Shown: one piece after another, positions 39,713 through 51,295 of the stretch | Layout of the letters: the number at the start of each line of letters is the position of its first letter | Position numbering within the stretch: the stretch's first letter is position 1 | Origin: Sophora flavescens | Taxonomy: Eukaryota; Streptophyta; Magnoliopsida; Fabales; Fabaceae | Assembly: GCA_030762895.1 (NCBI GenBank) | Contig: JAUPTC010000018.1 | Location: 1,116,001-1,180,000 of the forward strand | Reading direction: 5' to 3' | Length of the DNA stretch: 64,000 bases | Program-made: the position numbers and the translations under genes | Notes under the pieces: model-generated | What the model was told of the DNA's origin: nothing | Database searches by the model: none | What the model saw: the letters and a program-made list of their open reading frames with translations, nothing else

Positions 39713-42311
39713 GAGTTAAAGATATGTTTTTGGGTCAAAAATAGGGCTAGAATTAGGGTTTTTGGTTAAAATTAGGGCTTAGGGTTAGAATTAGGATTTT
39801 GGGTAATATTAGGGTTTCGGGTCAAAATTGGGGTTCGGGGTCAAAGTTAGGGTGTTGTGTGAAAATTAGGGCTTTGGGTTAAAATTATGGTTTCGGGTCA
39901 AAATTTGGGTTCTGGGTCAAATTTAGGGTTTAGGATCAAAATTAGGGTTTGGGGTCAAAAATAGGGTTAGGGTTTTGTGTAAAATTAGGGGTTTGGGTTA
40001 AAATTAGGGTTTCGGGTCAAAATTTGGGTTCTGGGTCAATTTTAGGGTTTAGGATCAAAATTAGGGTTTACGGTTTGAAATAGGGTTTTGAGTTTAAAAT
40101 AGGGTTTTGGATAAAAAATAGGGTTAGAATTAGGGTTTTGGGTCAAAATTAGGGCTTTGGGTTATAATTAGGGCTTTGGGTCCAAATTAGGGTTTTGGGT
40201 CAAAATTAGCATTTAGGGTTTGAATTAGGGTTTTGAGTTAAAAATATGGTTTTGGGACAAAAATAGGGTTAGAATTAGGGTTTTGGGTTAAATTTAGGGT
40301 TTTGGTTTAAAATTAGGGATTCGAGTCAAAATTAGGGTTCTGGGTCAAATTTAGGGTTTAGGATCAAAAATAGTGTATAGGGTTTGAAATAGGGTTTTGA
40401 GTTAAAAATTGGGTTTTGGGACAAAATAGGGTTAGAATTTAGGGTTTTGGGTAAAAATTAGGGCTTTGGATTAAAATTAGCGTTTGGGGTCAGAATTTGG
40501 GTTTTGGGTCCAAATTAGCGTTATGGATCAAAATTAGGGTTTAGGATTTGAATTTGGGTTGAGTTAAAAATAGGGTTTTGGGTCAAAAATAGGGTTTGAA
40601 TTAGGGTATTGGGTTAAAATTAGGGTTTTGGGAAAAATTAGGGTTCTGGGTCAAATTTAGGGTTTAGGATCAAAACTAGGGTTTAGGGTTTGAATTAAGG
40701 TTTTGAGTTAAAAATTGGGTTTTGGGTCAAAAATAGGGTTAAAATTATGGTTTAGGGTTAAAATTAGGGTTTTGGGAAAAATTAGGGTTCTGGGTCAAAT
40801 TTAGGGTTTGGGATCAAAACTATGGTTTAGGGTTTGAATTAGGGTTTTGAGTTTAAAATAGGGTTTTGGGTCAAAAATAATGTTAGTATTTGGGTTTGGG
40901 GTTAAAATTTGGGTATTGGGTCCAAATTAGGGTTTTGGGTCAAAATTATAGTTTAGTTTTTGAATTAACGTTTTGAGTTAAAAATAGGGTTTTGGGTCAA
41001 AAATAGGGTTAGAATTTGGGTTTTGGTTTAGAATTATGGTTTCGGATCAAAATTAGGGTTCTGGGTCAGATTTAGGGTTTAGTGTTTGAAATAGGGTTTT
41101 GAGTTTAAATTAGGGGTTTAGGTCAAAAATAGGGTTAGAATTAGGGTTTTGGGTTAAAATTAGGGTTTGGGGTCAAATTTTGGGTTTAGGGTTTGAATTA
41201 GGGTTTTGAGTTAAAATAGGGTTTTGGGTCAAAATAGGGTCAGAATTAGGGTTTTTGGTCAAACCTTGGGTTTTGGGTCAAATTTTGGTTTTGGGTCAAA
41301 TTTAGGGTTTGGTGTTTGAATAAAGGTTTTGAGTTAAAAATAGGGTTTTGGGTCAAAAATAAGGTTAGAATTAGGTTTTTTGGTCTAAATTAGGTTTTTG
41401 GGTCAAAAATAGGGTTAAATTAGGGTTTTGGGTTAAAATTAGGGTTGAGTCAAAATTAGGGCTTATGGTTAGTATTTGGGTTATAATTACGGTTTTCGGT
41501 AAAATTAGGGTTTCGGGTCAAAATTAGGGTCGGGGTCAAATTTAGGGTTTTTGATGAAAATAAGGGTTTAGGGTTTGAAATAGGGTTTTGGGTCTAAAAT
41601 AGGGTCAGAATTAGGGTTTTAGGTCAAAATTAGGGCTTTGGGTCAAACATAGGGTTTAGGGTTTGAATTAGGGTTTTGGGTCAAAATTAGGGTTTACGGT
41701 TTAAAAAAAGGATTTTGGGTCAAAAATAGGGTTTTGGTTAAAAATTAGTGTTTCAGATCAAAATTAGGGTTCTGGGTCAAATTTAGGGTTTCGGATCAAA
41801 ATTAGGGTTTAGGGTTTGAAATAGGGTTTTGAGATTAAAATAGGGTTTTGGGTAAAAAATACGGTTAGAATTTGGGTTTTGGGTCAAAATTAGGGTTTAG
41901 GGTCAAAATTAAGGTTCTGGGTCAGATTTAGGGCTTAGGGTCAAAATTAGGGTTCTGGGACAGATTTAGGGTTTAGGGTCAAAATTAGGGCTTTGGGGGT
42001 TTAGGGTTTGAATTTGGGTTTTGGGTTAAAATTAGGGGTTTGGGTCAAAATCGGGTTAGAATTAGAGTTTTAGGTGAAATCTTGGGTATTGGGTCCAAAT
42101 TTGGGTTTTGGGTCAAAGTTAGGGTTTAGGGTTTGAATTAAGGTTTTGAGTTAAAAATAGGGTTTTGGATTAAAAATAAGGTTAGAATTCGGGTTTTGGG
42201 TCAGAATTAGGGTTTTAGGTCAAAAGTAGGGCTCTGGGTTAAAATTATGGGTTTGGGTCAAAATTAGGGTTTCTGGTACAAATTAGGGTTTAGGGTTTGA
42301 ATTAGGGTTAT
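39713..42311 (+). repeat. 2.6-kb ancestor-like higher-order unit
   Basis: Measured between landmarks GAGTTAAAGATATG at 39713 and 42312, this unit is 2599 bp. It shares the monomer order of the 3.3-kb units that follow. It lacks the internal ~0.6-kb duplication (the GGGACAAAAATAGGG block occurs once, near 40256) and lacks the retroposon relic. A private deletion of ~75 bp lies near 41393, where GGTCTAAATTAGG joins TTTTTGGGTC. It resembles the state before the two changes that define the downstream array. Confidence 0.75.
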
Positions 42312-44517
42312 GAGTTAAAGATATGTTTTTGGGTCAAAAATAGGGCTAGAATTAGGGTTTTTGGTTAAAATTAGGGCTTAGGGTTAGAATTAGGATTTTG
42401 GGTAATATTAGGGTTTCAGGTCAAAATTGGGGTTCGGGGACAAAGTTAGGGTTTTGTGTGAAAATTAGGGCTTTGGGTTAAAATTATGGTTTCGGGTCAA
42501 AATTAGGGTTCTGGGTCAAATTTAGGGTTTAGGATCAAAATTAGGGTTTACGGTTTGAAATAGGGTGTTGAGTTTAAAATAGGGTTTTGGGTAAAAAATA
42601 GGGTTAGAATTAGGGTTTTGGGTCAGAACTAGGGCTTTGGGTTATAATTAGGGCTTTGGGTCCTAATTAGGGTTTTGGGTCAAAATTAGCATTTAGGGTT
42701 TGAATTAGGGTTTTGAGTTAAAAATAGGGTTTTGGGACAAAAATAGGGTTAGAATTAGGGTTTTGGGTTAAATTTAGGGTTTTGGTTTAAAATTAGGGAT
42801 TCGAGTCAAAATTAGGGTTCTGGGTCAAATTTAGGGTTTAGGATCAAAAATAGGGTATAGGGTTTGAAATAGGGTTTTGAGTTAAAAATTGGGTTTTGGG
42901 TCAAAATAGGGTTAGAATTTAGGGTTTTGGGTAAAAATTAGGGCTTTGGGTTAAAATTAGGGTTTGGGGTCAGAATTTGGGTTTTGGGTCCAAATTAGGG
43001 TTATGGATCAAAATTAGGGTTTAGGGTTTGAATTAGAGTTGAGTTAAAAATAGGGTGTTGGGTCAAAAATAGGATTTGAAATAGGGTTTTGGTTTAAAAT
43101 TAGGGTTTCGGGTCAAAATTAGGGTTCTAGGTCAGATTTAGGGTTTAGGGTTTGAAATAGGGTTTTGAGTTTAAATTAGGGTTTTAGGTCAAAAATAGGG
43201 TTAGAATTAGGGTTTTGGGTCAAAATTAGGGCTTTGGGTTAAAATTAGGGTTTGGGGTCAAATTTTGGGTTTTAATTAGGGTTTAGGGTTTGAATTAGGG
43301 TTTTGAGTTAAAAATATGGTTTTGGGACAAAAATAGGGTTAGAATTAGGGTTTTGGGTTAAATTTACGGTTTTGGTTTAAAATTATGGATTCGAGTCAAA
43401 ATTAGGGTTCTGGGTCAAATTTAGGGTTTAGGATCAAAAATAGTGTATTGGGTTTGAAATAGGGTTTTGAGTTAAAAATTGGGTTTTGGGTAAAAATTAG
43501 GGCTTTGGATTAAAATTAACGTTTGGGGTCAGAATTTGGGTTTTGGGTCCAAATTAGCGTTATGGATCAAAATTAGGGTTTAGGGTTTGAATTTGGGTTG
43601 AGTTAAAAATAGGGTTTTGGGTCAAAAATAGGGTTTGAATTAGGGTATTGGGTTAAAATTAGGGTTTTGGGAAAAATTAGGGTTCTGGGTCAAATTTAGG
43701 GTTTAGGATCAAAACTAGGGTTTAGGGTTTGAATTAAGGTTTTGAGTTAAAAATTGGGTTTTGGGTCAAAAATAGGGTTAGAATTAGGGTTTTGGGTTAA
43801 AATTAGGGTTTTGGGAAAAATTAGGGTTCTGGGTCAAATTTAGGGTTTGGGATCAAAACTATGGTTTAGGGTTTGAATTAGGGTTTTGAGTTTAAAATAG
43901 GGTTTTGGGTCAAAAATAATGTTAGTATTTGGGTTTGGGGTTAAAATTTGGTTATTGGGTCCAAATTAGGGTTTTCGGTCAAAATTAGAGTTTAGTTTTT
44001 GAATTAACGTTTTGAGTTAAAAATAGGGTTTTGGCTCAAAAATAGGGTTAGAATTAGGGTTTTGGTTTAAAATTAGGGTTTGGGACGGATTTAGGGTTCT
44101 AGGTCAGATTTAGGGTTTAGGGTTTGAAATAGGGTTTTGAGTTTAAATTAGGGGTTTAGGTCAAAAATAGGGTTAGAATTAGGGTTTTGGGTCAAAATTA
44201 GGGCTTTGGGTTAAAATTAGGGTTTGGGGTCAAATTTTGGGTTTAGGGTTTGAATTAGGGTTTTGAGTTAAAATAGGGTTTTGGGTCAAAATAGGGTCCG
44301 AATTAGGGTTTTTGGTCAAACCTTGGGTTTTGGGTCCAAATTTTGGTTTTGGGTCAAATTTAGGGTTTAGGGTTTGGATAAAGGTTTTGAGTTAAATATA
44401 GGGTTTTGGGTCAAAAATAAGGTTAGAATTAGGTTTTTTGGTCTAAATTAGGGTTTTGGGTCAAAATTAGGGCTTTTGGTACAAATTAGGGCTTAGGGTA
44501 TGAATTAGGGTTTTGAG

Positions 44518-44716
44518 TTTTTTTTTTTCAATAAAGGCTATGGCTTGCAAAGGCATCACTAAAGCAGAAGGCATCCCAACTATGTTGGCACCCCAACTAC
44601 TAACAATCATCTGCCAGCAGCCAACATAAAATATATAGAAAAAAATAATACAAGGAAAACATGGGGGGGCATAAAACCAAACCCATGAGAGAAAAAATCA
44701 ACTGAACCTATAATTT
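44518..44716 (-). mobile_element. Retroposon relic (LINE-like 3' end), copy 1
   Basis: This ~199-bp non-satellite insert begins with 11 T on the plus strand, i.e. a poly(A) tail on the minus strand after GCCATAGCCTTTATTG. A poly(A)-ended, 5'-truncated non-coding fragment suggests a LINE 3' end; a SINE or processed transcript is possible. No reverse transcriptase motif remains. It contains a run of 7 G. Compared with empty sites such as that near 28330, it replaces 33 bp of satellite and has no target duplication. Confidence 0.6.
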
Positions 44717-47700
44717 AAATTAGGGTTTTGGGTTAAAATTAGGGTTGAGTCAAAATTAGGGTTTATGGTTAGTATTTGGGTTATAATTACGGTTTTCGGT
44801 AAAAATAGTGTTTCGGGTCAAAATTAGGGTCGGGGTCAAATTTAGGGTTTTTGATGAAAATTAGGGTTTAGGGTTTGAAATAATGTTTTGGGTCTAAAAT
44901 AGGGTTAGAATTAGGGTTTTAGGTCAAAATTAGGGCTTTGGGTCAAACATAGGGTTTAGGGTTTGAATTAGGGTTTTGGGTTAAAATTAGGGTTTACGGT
45001 TTAAAAAAAGGATTTTGGGTCAAAAATAGGGTTTTGGTTAAAAATTAGTGTTTCGGATCAAAATTAGGGTTCTGGGTCAAATTTAGGGTTTCGGATCAAA
45101 ATTAGGGTTTAGGGTTTAAAATAGTGTTTTGAGATTAAAATAGGGTTTTGGGTAAAAAATACGGTTAGAATTTGGGTTTTGGGTCAAAATTAGGGTTTAG
45201 GGTCAAAATTAGGGTTCTTGGTCAGATTTAGGGTTTAGGGTCAAAATTAGGGCTTTGGGGGTTTAGGGTTTGAATTTGGGTTTTGGGTTAAAATTAGGGG
45301 TTTGGGTCAAAATCGGGTTAGAATTAGAGTTTTAGGTGAAATCTTGGGTATTGGGTCCAAATTTGGGTTTTGTGTCAAAGTTAGGGTTTAGGGTTTGAAT
45401 TAAGGTTTTGAGTTAAAAATAGGGTTTTGGATTAAAAATAAGGTTAGAATTCGGGTTTTGGGTCAGAATTAGGGTTTTAGCTCGAAAGTAGGGCTCTGGG
45501 TTAAAATTATGGGTTTGGGTCAAAATTAGGGTTTCTGGTACAAATTAGGGTTTAGGGTTTGAATTAGGGTTATGAGTTAAAGATATGTTTTGGGGTCAAA
45601 AATAGGGCTAGAATTAGGGTTTTTGGTTAAAATTAGGGCTTAGGGTTAGAATTAGGATTTTGGGTAATATTAGGGTTTCGGGTCAAAATTGGGGTTCGGG
45701 GTCAAAGTTAGGGTGTTGTGTGAAAATTAGGGCTTTGGGTTAAAATTATGGTTTCGGGTCAAAATTTGGGTTCTGGGTCAAATTTAGGGTTTAGGATCAA
45801 AATTAGGGTTTACGGTTTGAAATAGGGTGTTGAGTTTAAAATAGGGTTTTGGGTAAAAAATAGGGTTAGAATTAGGGTTTTGGGTCAAAACTAGGGCTTT
45901 GGGTTATAATTAGGGCTTTGGGTCCAAATTAGGGTTTTGGGTCAAAATTAGCATTTAGGGTTTGAATTAGGGTTTTGAGTTAAAAATAGGGTTTTGGGAC
46001 AAAAATAAGGTTAGAATTAGGGTTTTGGGTTAAATTTAGGGTTTTGGTTTAAAATTAGGGATTCGAGTCAAAATTAGGGTTCTGGGTCAAATTTAGGGTT
46101 TCGGATCAAAAATAGGGTATAGGGTTTGAAATAGGGTTTTGAGTTAAAAATTGGGTTTTGGGTCAAAATAGGGTTAGAATTTAGGGTTTTGGGTAAAAAT
46201 TAGGGCTTTGGGTTAAAATTAGGGTTTGGGGTCAGAATTTGGGTTTTGGGTCCAAATTAGGGTTATGGATCAAAATTAGGGTTTAGGGTTTGAATTAGAG
46301 TTGAGTTAAAAATAGGGTGTTGGGTCAAAAATAGGGTTTGAAATAGGGTTTTGGTTTAAAATTAGGGATTCGGGTCAAAATTAGGGTTCTAGGTCAGATT
46401 TAGGGTTTAGGGTTTGAAATAGGGTTTTGAGTTTAAATTAGGGTTTTAGGTCAAAAATAGGGTTAGAATTAGGGTTTTGGGTCAAAATTAGGGCTTTGGG
46501 TTAAAATTAGGGTTTGGGGTCAAAATTTGGGTTTTAATTAGGGTTTATGGTTTTGAGTTAAAAATATGGTTTTGGGACAAAAATAGGGTTAGAATTAGGG
46601 TTTTGGGTTAAATTTAGGGTTTTGGTTTAAAATTAGGGATTCGAGTCAAAATTAGGGTTCTGGGTCAAATTTAGGGTTTAGGATCAAAAATAGTGTATTG
46701 GGTTTGAAATAGGGTTTTGAGTTAAAAATTGGGTTTTGGGTCAAAATAGGGTTAGAATTTAGGGTTTTGGGTAAAAATTAGGGCTTTGGATTAAAATTAG
46801 CGTTTGGGGTTAGAATTTGGATTTTGGGTCCAAATTAACGTTATGGATCAAAATTAGGGTTTGGGGTTTGAATTTGGGTTGAGTTAAAAATATGGTTTTG
46901 GGTCAAAAATAGGGTTTGAATTAGGGTATTGGGTTAAAATTAGGGTTTTGGGAAAAATTAGGGTTCTGGGTCAAATTTAGGGTTTAGGATCAAAACTAGG
47001 GTTTAGGGTTTGAATTAAGGTTTTGAGTTAAAAATTGGGTTTTGGGTCAAAAATAGGGTTAGAATTAGGGTTTTGGGTTAAAATTAGGGTTTTGGGAAAA
47101 ATTAGGGTTCGGGTCAAATTTAGGGTTTGTGATAAAAACTATGGTTTAGGGTTTGAATTAGGGTTTTGAGTTTAAAATAGGGTTTTGGGTCAAAAATAAT
47201 GTTAGTATTTGGGTTTGGGGTTAAAATTTGGTTATTGGGTCCAAATTAGGGTTTTCGGTCAAAATTAGAGTTTAGTTTTTGAATTAACGTTTTGAGTTAA
47301 AAATAGGGTTTTGGCTCAAAAATAGGGTTAGAATTAGGGTTTTGGTTTAAAATTAGGGTTTCGGGACAGATTTAGGGTTCTAGGTCAGATTTAGGGTTTA
47401 GGGTTTGAAATAGGGTTTTGAGTTTAAATTAGGGGTTTAGGTCAAAAATAGGGTTAGAATTAGGGTTTTGGGTCAAAATTAGGGCTTTGGGTTAAAATTA
47501 GGGTTTGGGGTCAAATTTTGGGTTTAGGGTTTGAATTAGGGTTTTGAGTTAAAATAGGGTTTTGGGTCAAAATAGGGTCCGAATTAGGGTTTTTGGTCAA
47601 ACCTTGGGTTTTGGGTCCAAATTTTGGTTTTGGGTCAAATTTAGGGTTTAGGGTTTGAATAAAGGTTTTGAGTTAAATATAGGGTTTTGGGTCAAAAATA

Positions 47701-47798
47701 AGGTTAGAATTAGGTTTTTTGGTCTAAATTAGCGTTTTGGGTCAAAATTAGGGCTTTTGGTACAAATTAGGGCTTAGGGTATGAATTAGGGTTTTGAG

Positions 47799-47997
47799 TT
47801 TTTTTTTTCAATAAAGGCTATGGCTTGCAAAGGCATCACTAAAGCAGAAGGCATCCCAACTATGTTGGCACCCTAACTACTAACAATCATCTGCCAGCAG
47901 CCAACATAAAATATATAGAAAAAAATAATACAAGGAAAACATGGGGGGGGCATAAAACCAAACCCATGAGAGAAACAATCAACTGAACCTATAATTT
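47799..47997 (-). mobile_element. Retroposon relic, copy 2
   Basis: Nearly identical to the relic at 44518, at the same place in the next higher-order unit (3281 bp away). It has 10 T at the head and 8 G in the internal run. Identical junctions show it was copied with the satellite unit and did not transpose separately. Confidence 0.6.
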
Positions 47998-50900
47998 AAA
48001 TTAGGGTTTTGGGTTAAAATTAGGGTTGAGTCAAAATTAGGGTTTATGGTTAGTATTTGGGTTATAATTACGGTTTTCGGTAAAATTAGGGTTTTGGTCA
48101 AAATTAGGGTCGGGGTCAAATTTAGGGTTTTTGATGAAAATTAGGGTTTAGGGTTTGAAATAATGTTTTGGGTCTAAAATAGGGTTAGAATTAGGGTTTT
48201 AGGTCAAAATTAGGGCTTTGGGTCAAACATAGGGTTTAGGGTTTGAATTAGGGTTTTGGGTCAAAATTAGGGTTTACGGTTTAAAAAAAGGATTTTGGGT
48301 CAAAAATAGGGTTTTGGTTAAAAATTAGTGTTTCGGATCAAAATTAGGGTTCTGGGTCAAATTTAGGGTTTCGGATCAAAATTAGGGTTTAGGGTTTGAA
48401 ATAGGGTTTTGAGATTAAAATAGGGTTTTGGGTAAAAAATACGGTTAGAATTTGGGTTTTGGGTCAAAATTAGGGTTTAGGGTCAAAATTAGGGTTCTTG
48501 GTCAGATTTAGGGTTTAGGGTCAAAATTAGGGGTTGGGACAGATTTAGGGTTTAGGGTCAAAATTAGGGCTTTGGGGGTTTAGGGTTTGAATTTGGGTTT
48601 TGGGTTAAAATTAGGGGTTTGGGTCAAAATCGGGTTAGAATTAGAGTTTTAGGTGAAATCTTGGGTATTGGGTCCAAATTTGGGTTTTGTGTCAAAGTTA
48701 GGGTTTAGGGTTTGAATTAAGGTTTTGAGTTAAAAATAGGGTTTTGGATTAAAAATAAGGTTAGAATTCGGGTTTTGGGTCAGAATTCGGGTTTTAGGTC
48801 GAAAGTAGGGCTCTGGGTTAAAATTATGGGTTTGGGTCAAAATTAGGGTTTCTGGTACAAATTAGGGTTTAGGGTTTGAATTAGGGTTATGAGTTAAAGA
48901 TATGTTTTTGGGTCAAAAATAGGGCTAGAATTAGGGTTTTTGGTTAAAATTAGGGCTTAGGGTTAGAATTAGGATTTTGGGTAATATTGGGGTTTCGGGT
49001 CAAAATTGGGGTTCGGGGTCAAAGTTAGGGTGTTGTGTGAAAATTAGGGCTTTGGGTTAAAATTATGGTTTCGGGTCAAAATTTGGGTTCTGGGTCAAAT
49101 TTAGGGTTTAGGATCAAAATTAGGGTTTACGGTTTGAAATAGGGTGTTGAGTTTAAAATAGGGTTTTGGGTAAAAAATAGGGTTAGAATTAGGGTTTTGG
49201 GTCAAAACTAGGGCTTTGGGTCCAAATTAGGGTTTTGGGTCAAAATTAGCATTTAGGGTTTGAATTAGGGTTTTGAGTTAAAAATAGGGTTTTGGGACAA
49301 AAATAGGGTTAGAATTAGGGTTTTGGGTTAAATTTAGGGTTTTGGTTTAAAATTAGGGATTCGAGTCAAAATTAGGGTTCTGGGTCAAATTTAGGGTTTT
49401 GGATCAAAAATAGGGTATAGGGTTTGAAATAGGGTTTTGAGTTAAAAATTGGGTTTTGGGTCAAAATAGGGTTAGAATTTAGGGTTTTGGGTAAAAATTA
49501 GGGCTTTGGGTTAAAATTAGGGTTTGGGGTCAGAATTTGGGTTTTGGGTCCAAATTAGGGTTATGGATCAAAATTAGGGTTTAGGGTTTGAATTAGAGTT
49601 GAGTTAAAAATAGGGTGTTGGGTCAAAAATAGGGTTTGAAATAGGGTTTTGGTTTAAAATTAGGGATTCGGGGTCAAAATTAGGGTTCTGGGTCAGATTT
49701 AGGGTTTAGGGTTTGAAATAGGGTTTTGAGTTTAAATTAGGGTTTTAGGTCAAAAATAGGGTTAGAATTAGGGTTTTGGGTCAAAATTAGGGCTTTGGGT
49801 TAAAATTAGGGTTTGGGGTCAAAATTTGGGTTTTAATTAGGGTTTATGGTTTTGAGTTAAAAATATGGTTTTGGGACAAAAATAGGGTTAGAATTAGGGT
49901 TTTGGGTTAAATTTAGGGTTTTGGTTTAAAATTAGGGATTCGAGTCAAAATTAGGGTTCTGGGTCAAATTTAGGGTTTAGGATCAAAAATAGTGTATTGG
50001 GTTTGAAATAGGGTTTTGAGTTAAAAATTGGGTTTTGGGTCAAAATAGGGTTAGAATTTAGGGTTTTGGGTAAAAATTAGGGCTTTGGATTAAAATTAGC
50101 GTTTGGGGTTAGAATTTGGATTTTGGGTCCAAATTAACGTTATGGATCAAAATTAGGGTTTGGGGTTTGAATTTGGGTTGAGTTAAAAATATGGTTTTGG
50201 GTCAAAAATAGGGTTTGAATTAGGGTATTGGGTTAAAATTAGGGTTTTGGGAAAAATTAGGGTTCTGGGTCAAATTTAGGGTTTAGGATCAAAACTAGGG
50301 TTTAGGGTTTGAATTAAGGTTTTGAGTTAAAAATTGGGTTTTGGGTCAAAAATAGGGTTAGAATTAGGGTTTTGGGTTAAAATTAGGGTTTTGGGAAAAA
50401 TTAGGGTTCTGGGTCAAATTTAGGGTTTGGGATCAAAACTATGGTTTAGGGTTTGAATTAGGGTTTTGAGTTTAAAATAGGGTTTTGGGTCAAAAATAAT
50501 GTTAGTATTTGGGTTTGGGGTTAAAATTTGGTTATTGGGTCCAAATTAGGGTTTTCGGTCAAAATTAGAGTTTAGTTTTTGAATTAACGTTTTGAGTTAA
50601 AAATAGGGTTTTGGCTCAAAAATAGGGTTAGAATTAGGGTTTTGGTTTAAAATTAGGGTTTCGGGACAGATTTAGGGTTCTAGGTCAGATTTAGGGTTTA
50701 GGGTTTGAAATAGGGTTTTGAGTTTAAATTAGGGGTTTAGGTCAAAAATAGGGTTAGAATTAGGGTTTTGGGTCAAAATTAGGGCTTTGGGTTAAAATTA
50801 GGGTTTGGGGTCAAATTTTGGGTTTAGGGTTTGAATTAGGGTTTTGAGTTAAAATAGGGTTTTGGGTCAAAATAGGGTCCGAATTAGGGTTTTTGGTCAA

Positions 50901-51098
50901 ACCTTGGGTTTTGGGTCCAAATTTTGGTTTTGGGTCAAATTTAGGGTTTAGGGTTTGAATAAAGGTTTTGAGTTAAATATAGGGTTTTGGGTCAAAAATA
51001 AGGTTAGAATTAGGTTTTTTGGTCTAAATTAGGGTTTTGGGTCAAAATTAGGGCTTTTGGTACAAATTAGGGCTTAGGGTATGAATTAGGGTTTTGAG

Positions 51099-51295
51099 TT
51101 TTTTTTTTTCAATAAAGGCTATGGCTTGCAAAGGCATCACTAAAGCAGAAGGCATCCCAACTATGTTGGCACCCTAACTACTAACAATCATCGCGCAGAC
51201 CAACATAAAATATATAGAAAAAAATAATACAAGGAAAACATGGGGGGGCATAAAACCAAACCCATGAGAGAAACAATCAACTGAACCTATAATTT
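51099..51295 (-). mobile_element. Retroposon relic, copy 3
   Basis: Same relic, 3300 bp after copy 2, with 11 T and 7 G. It differs where the others read ATCTGCCAGCAGCC, here ATCGCGCAGACC. That CTG/CAG-rich spot is also altered in the copy at 57683. Confidence 0.6.
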
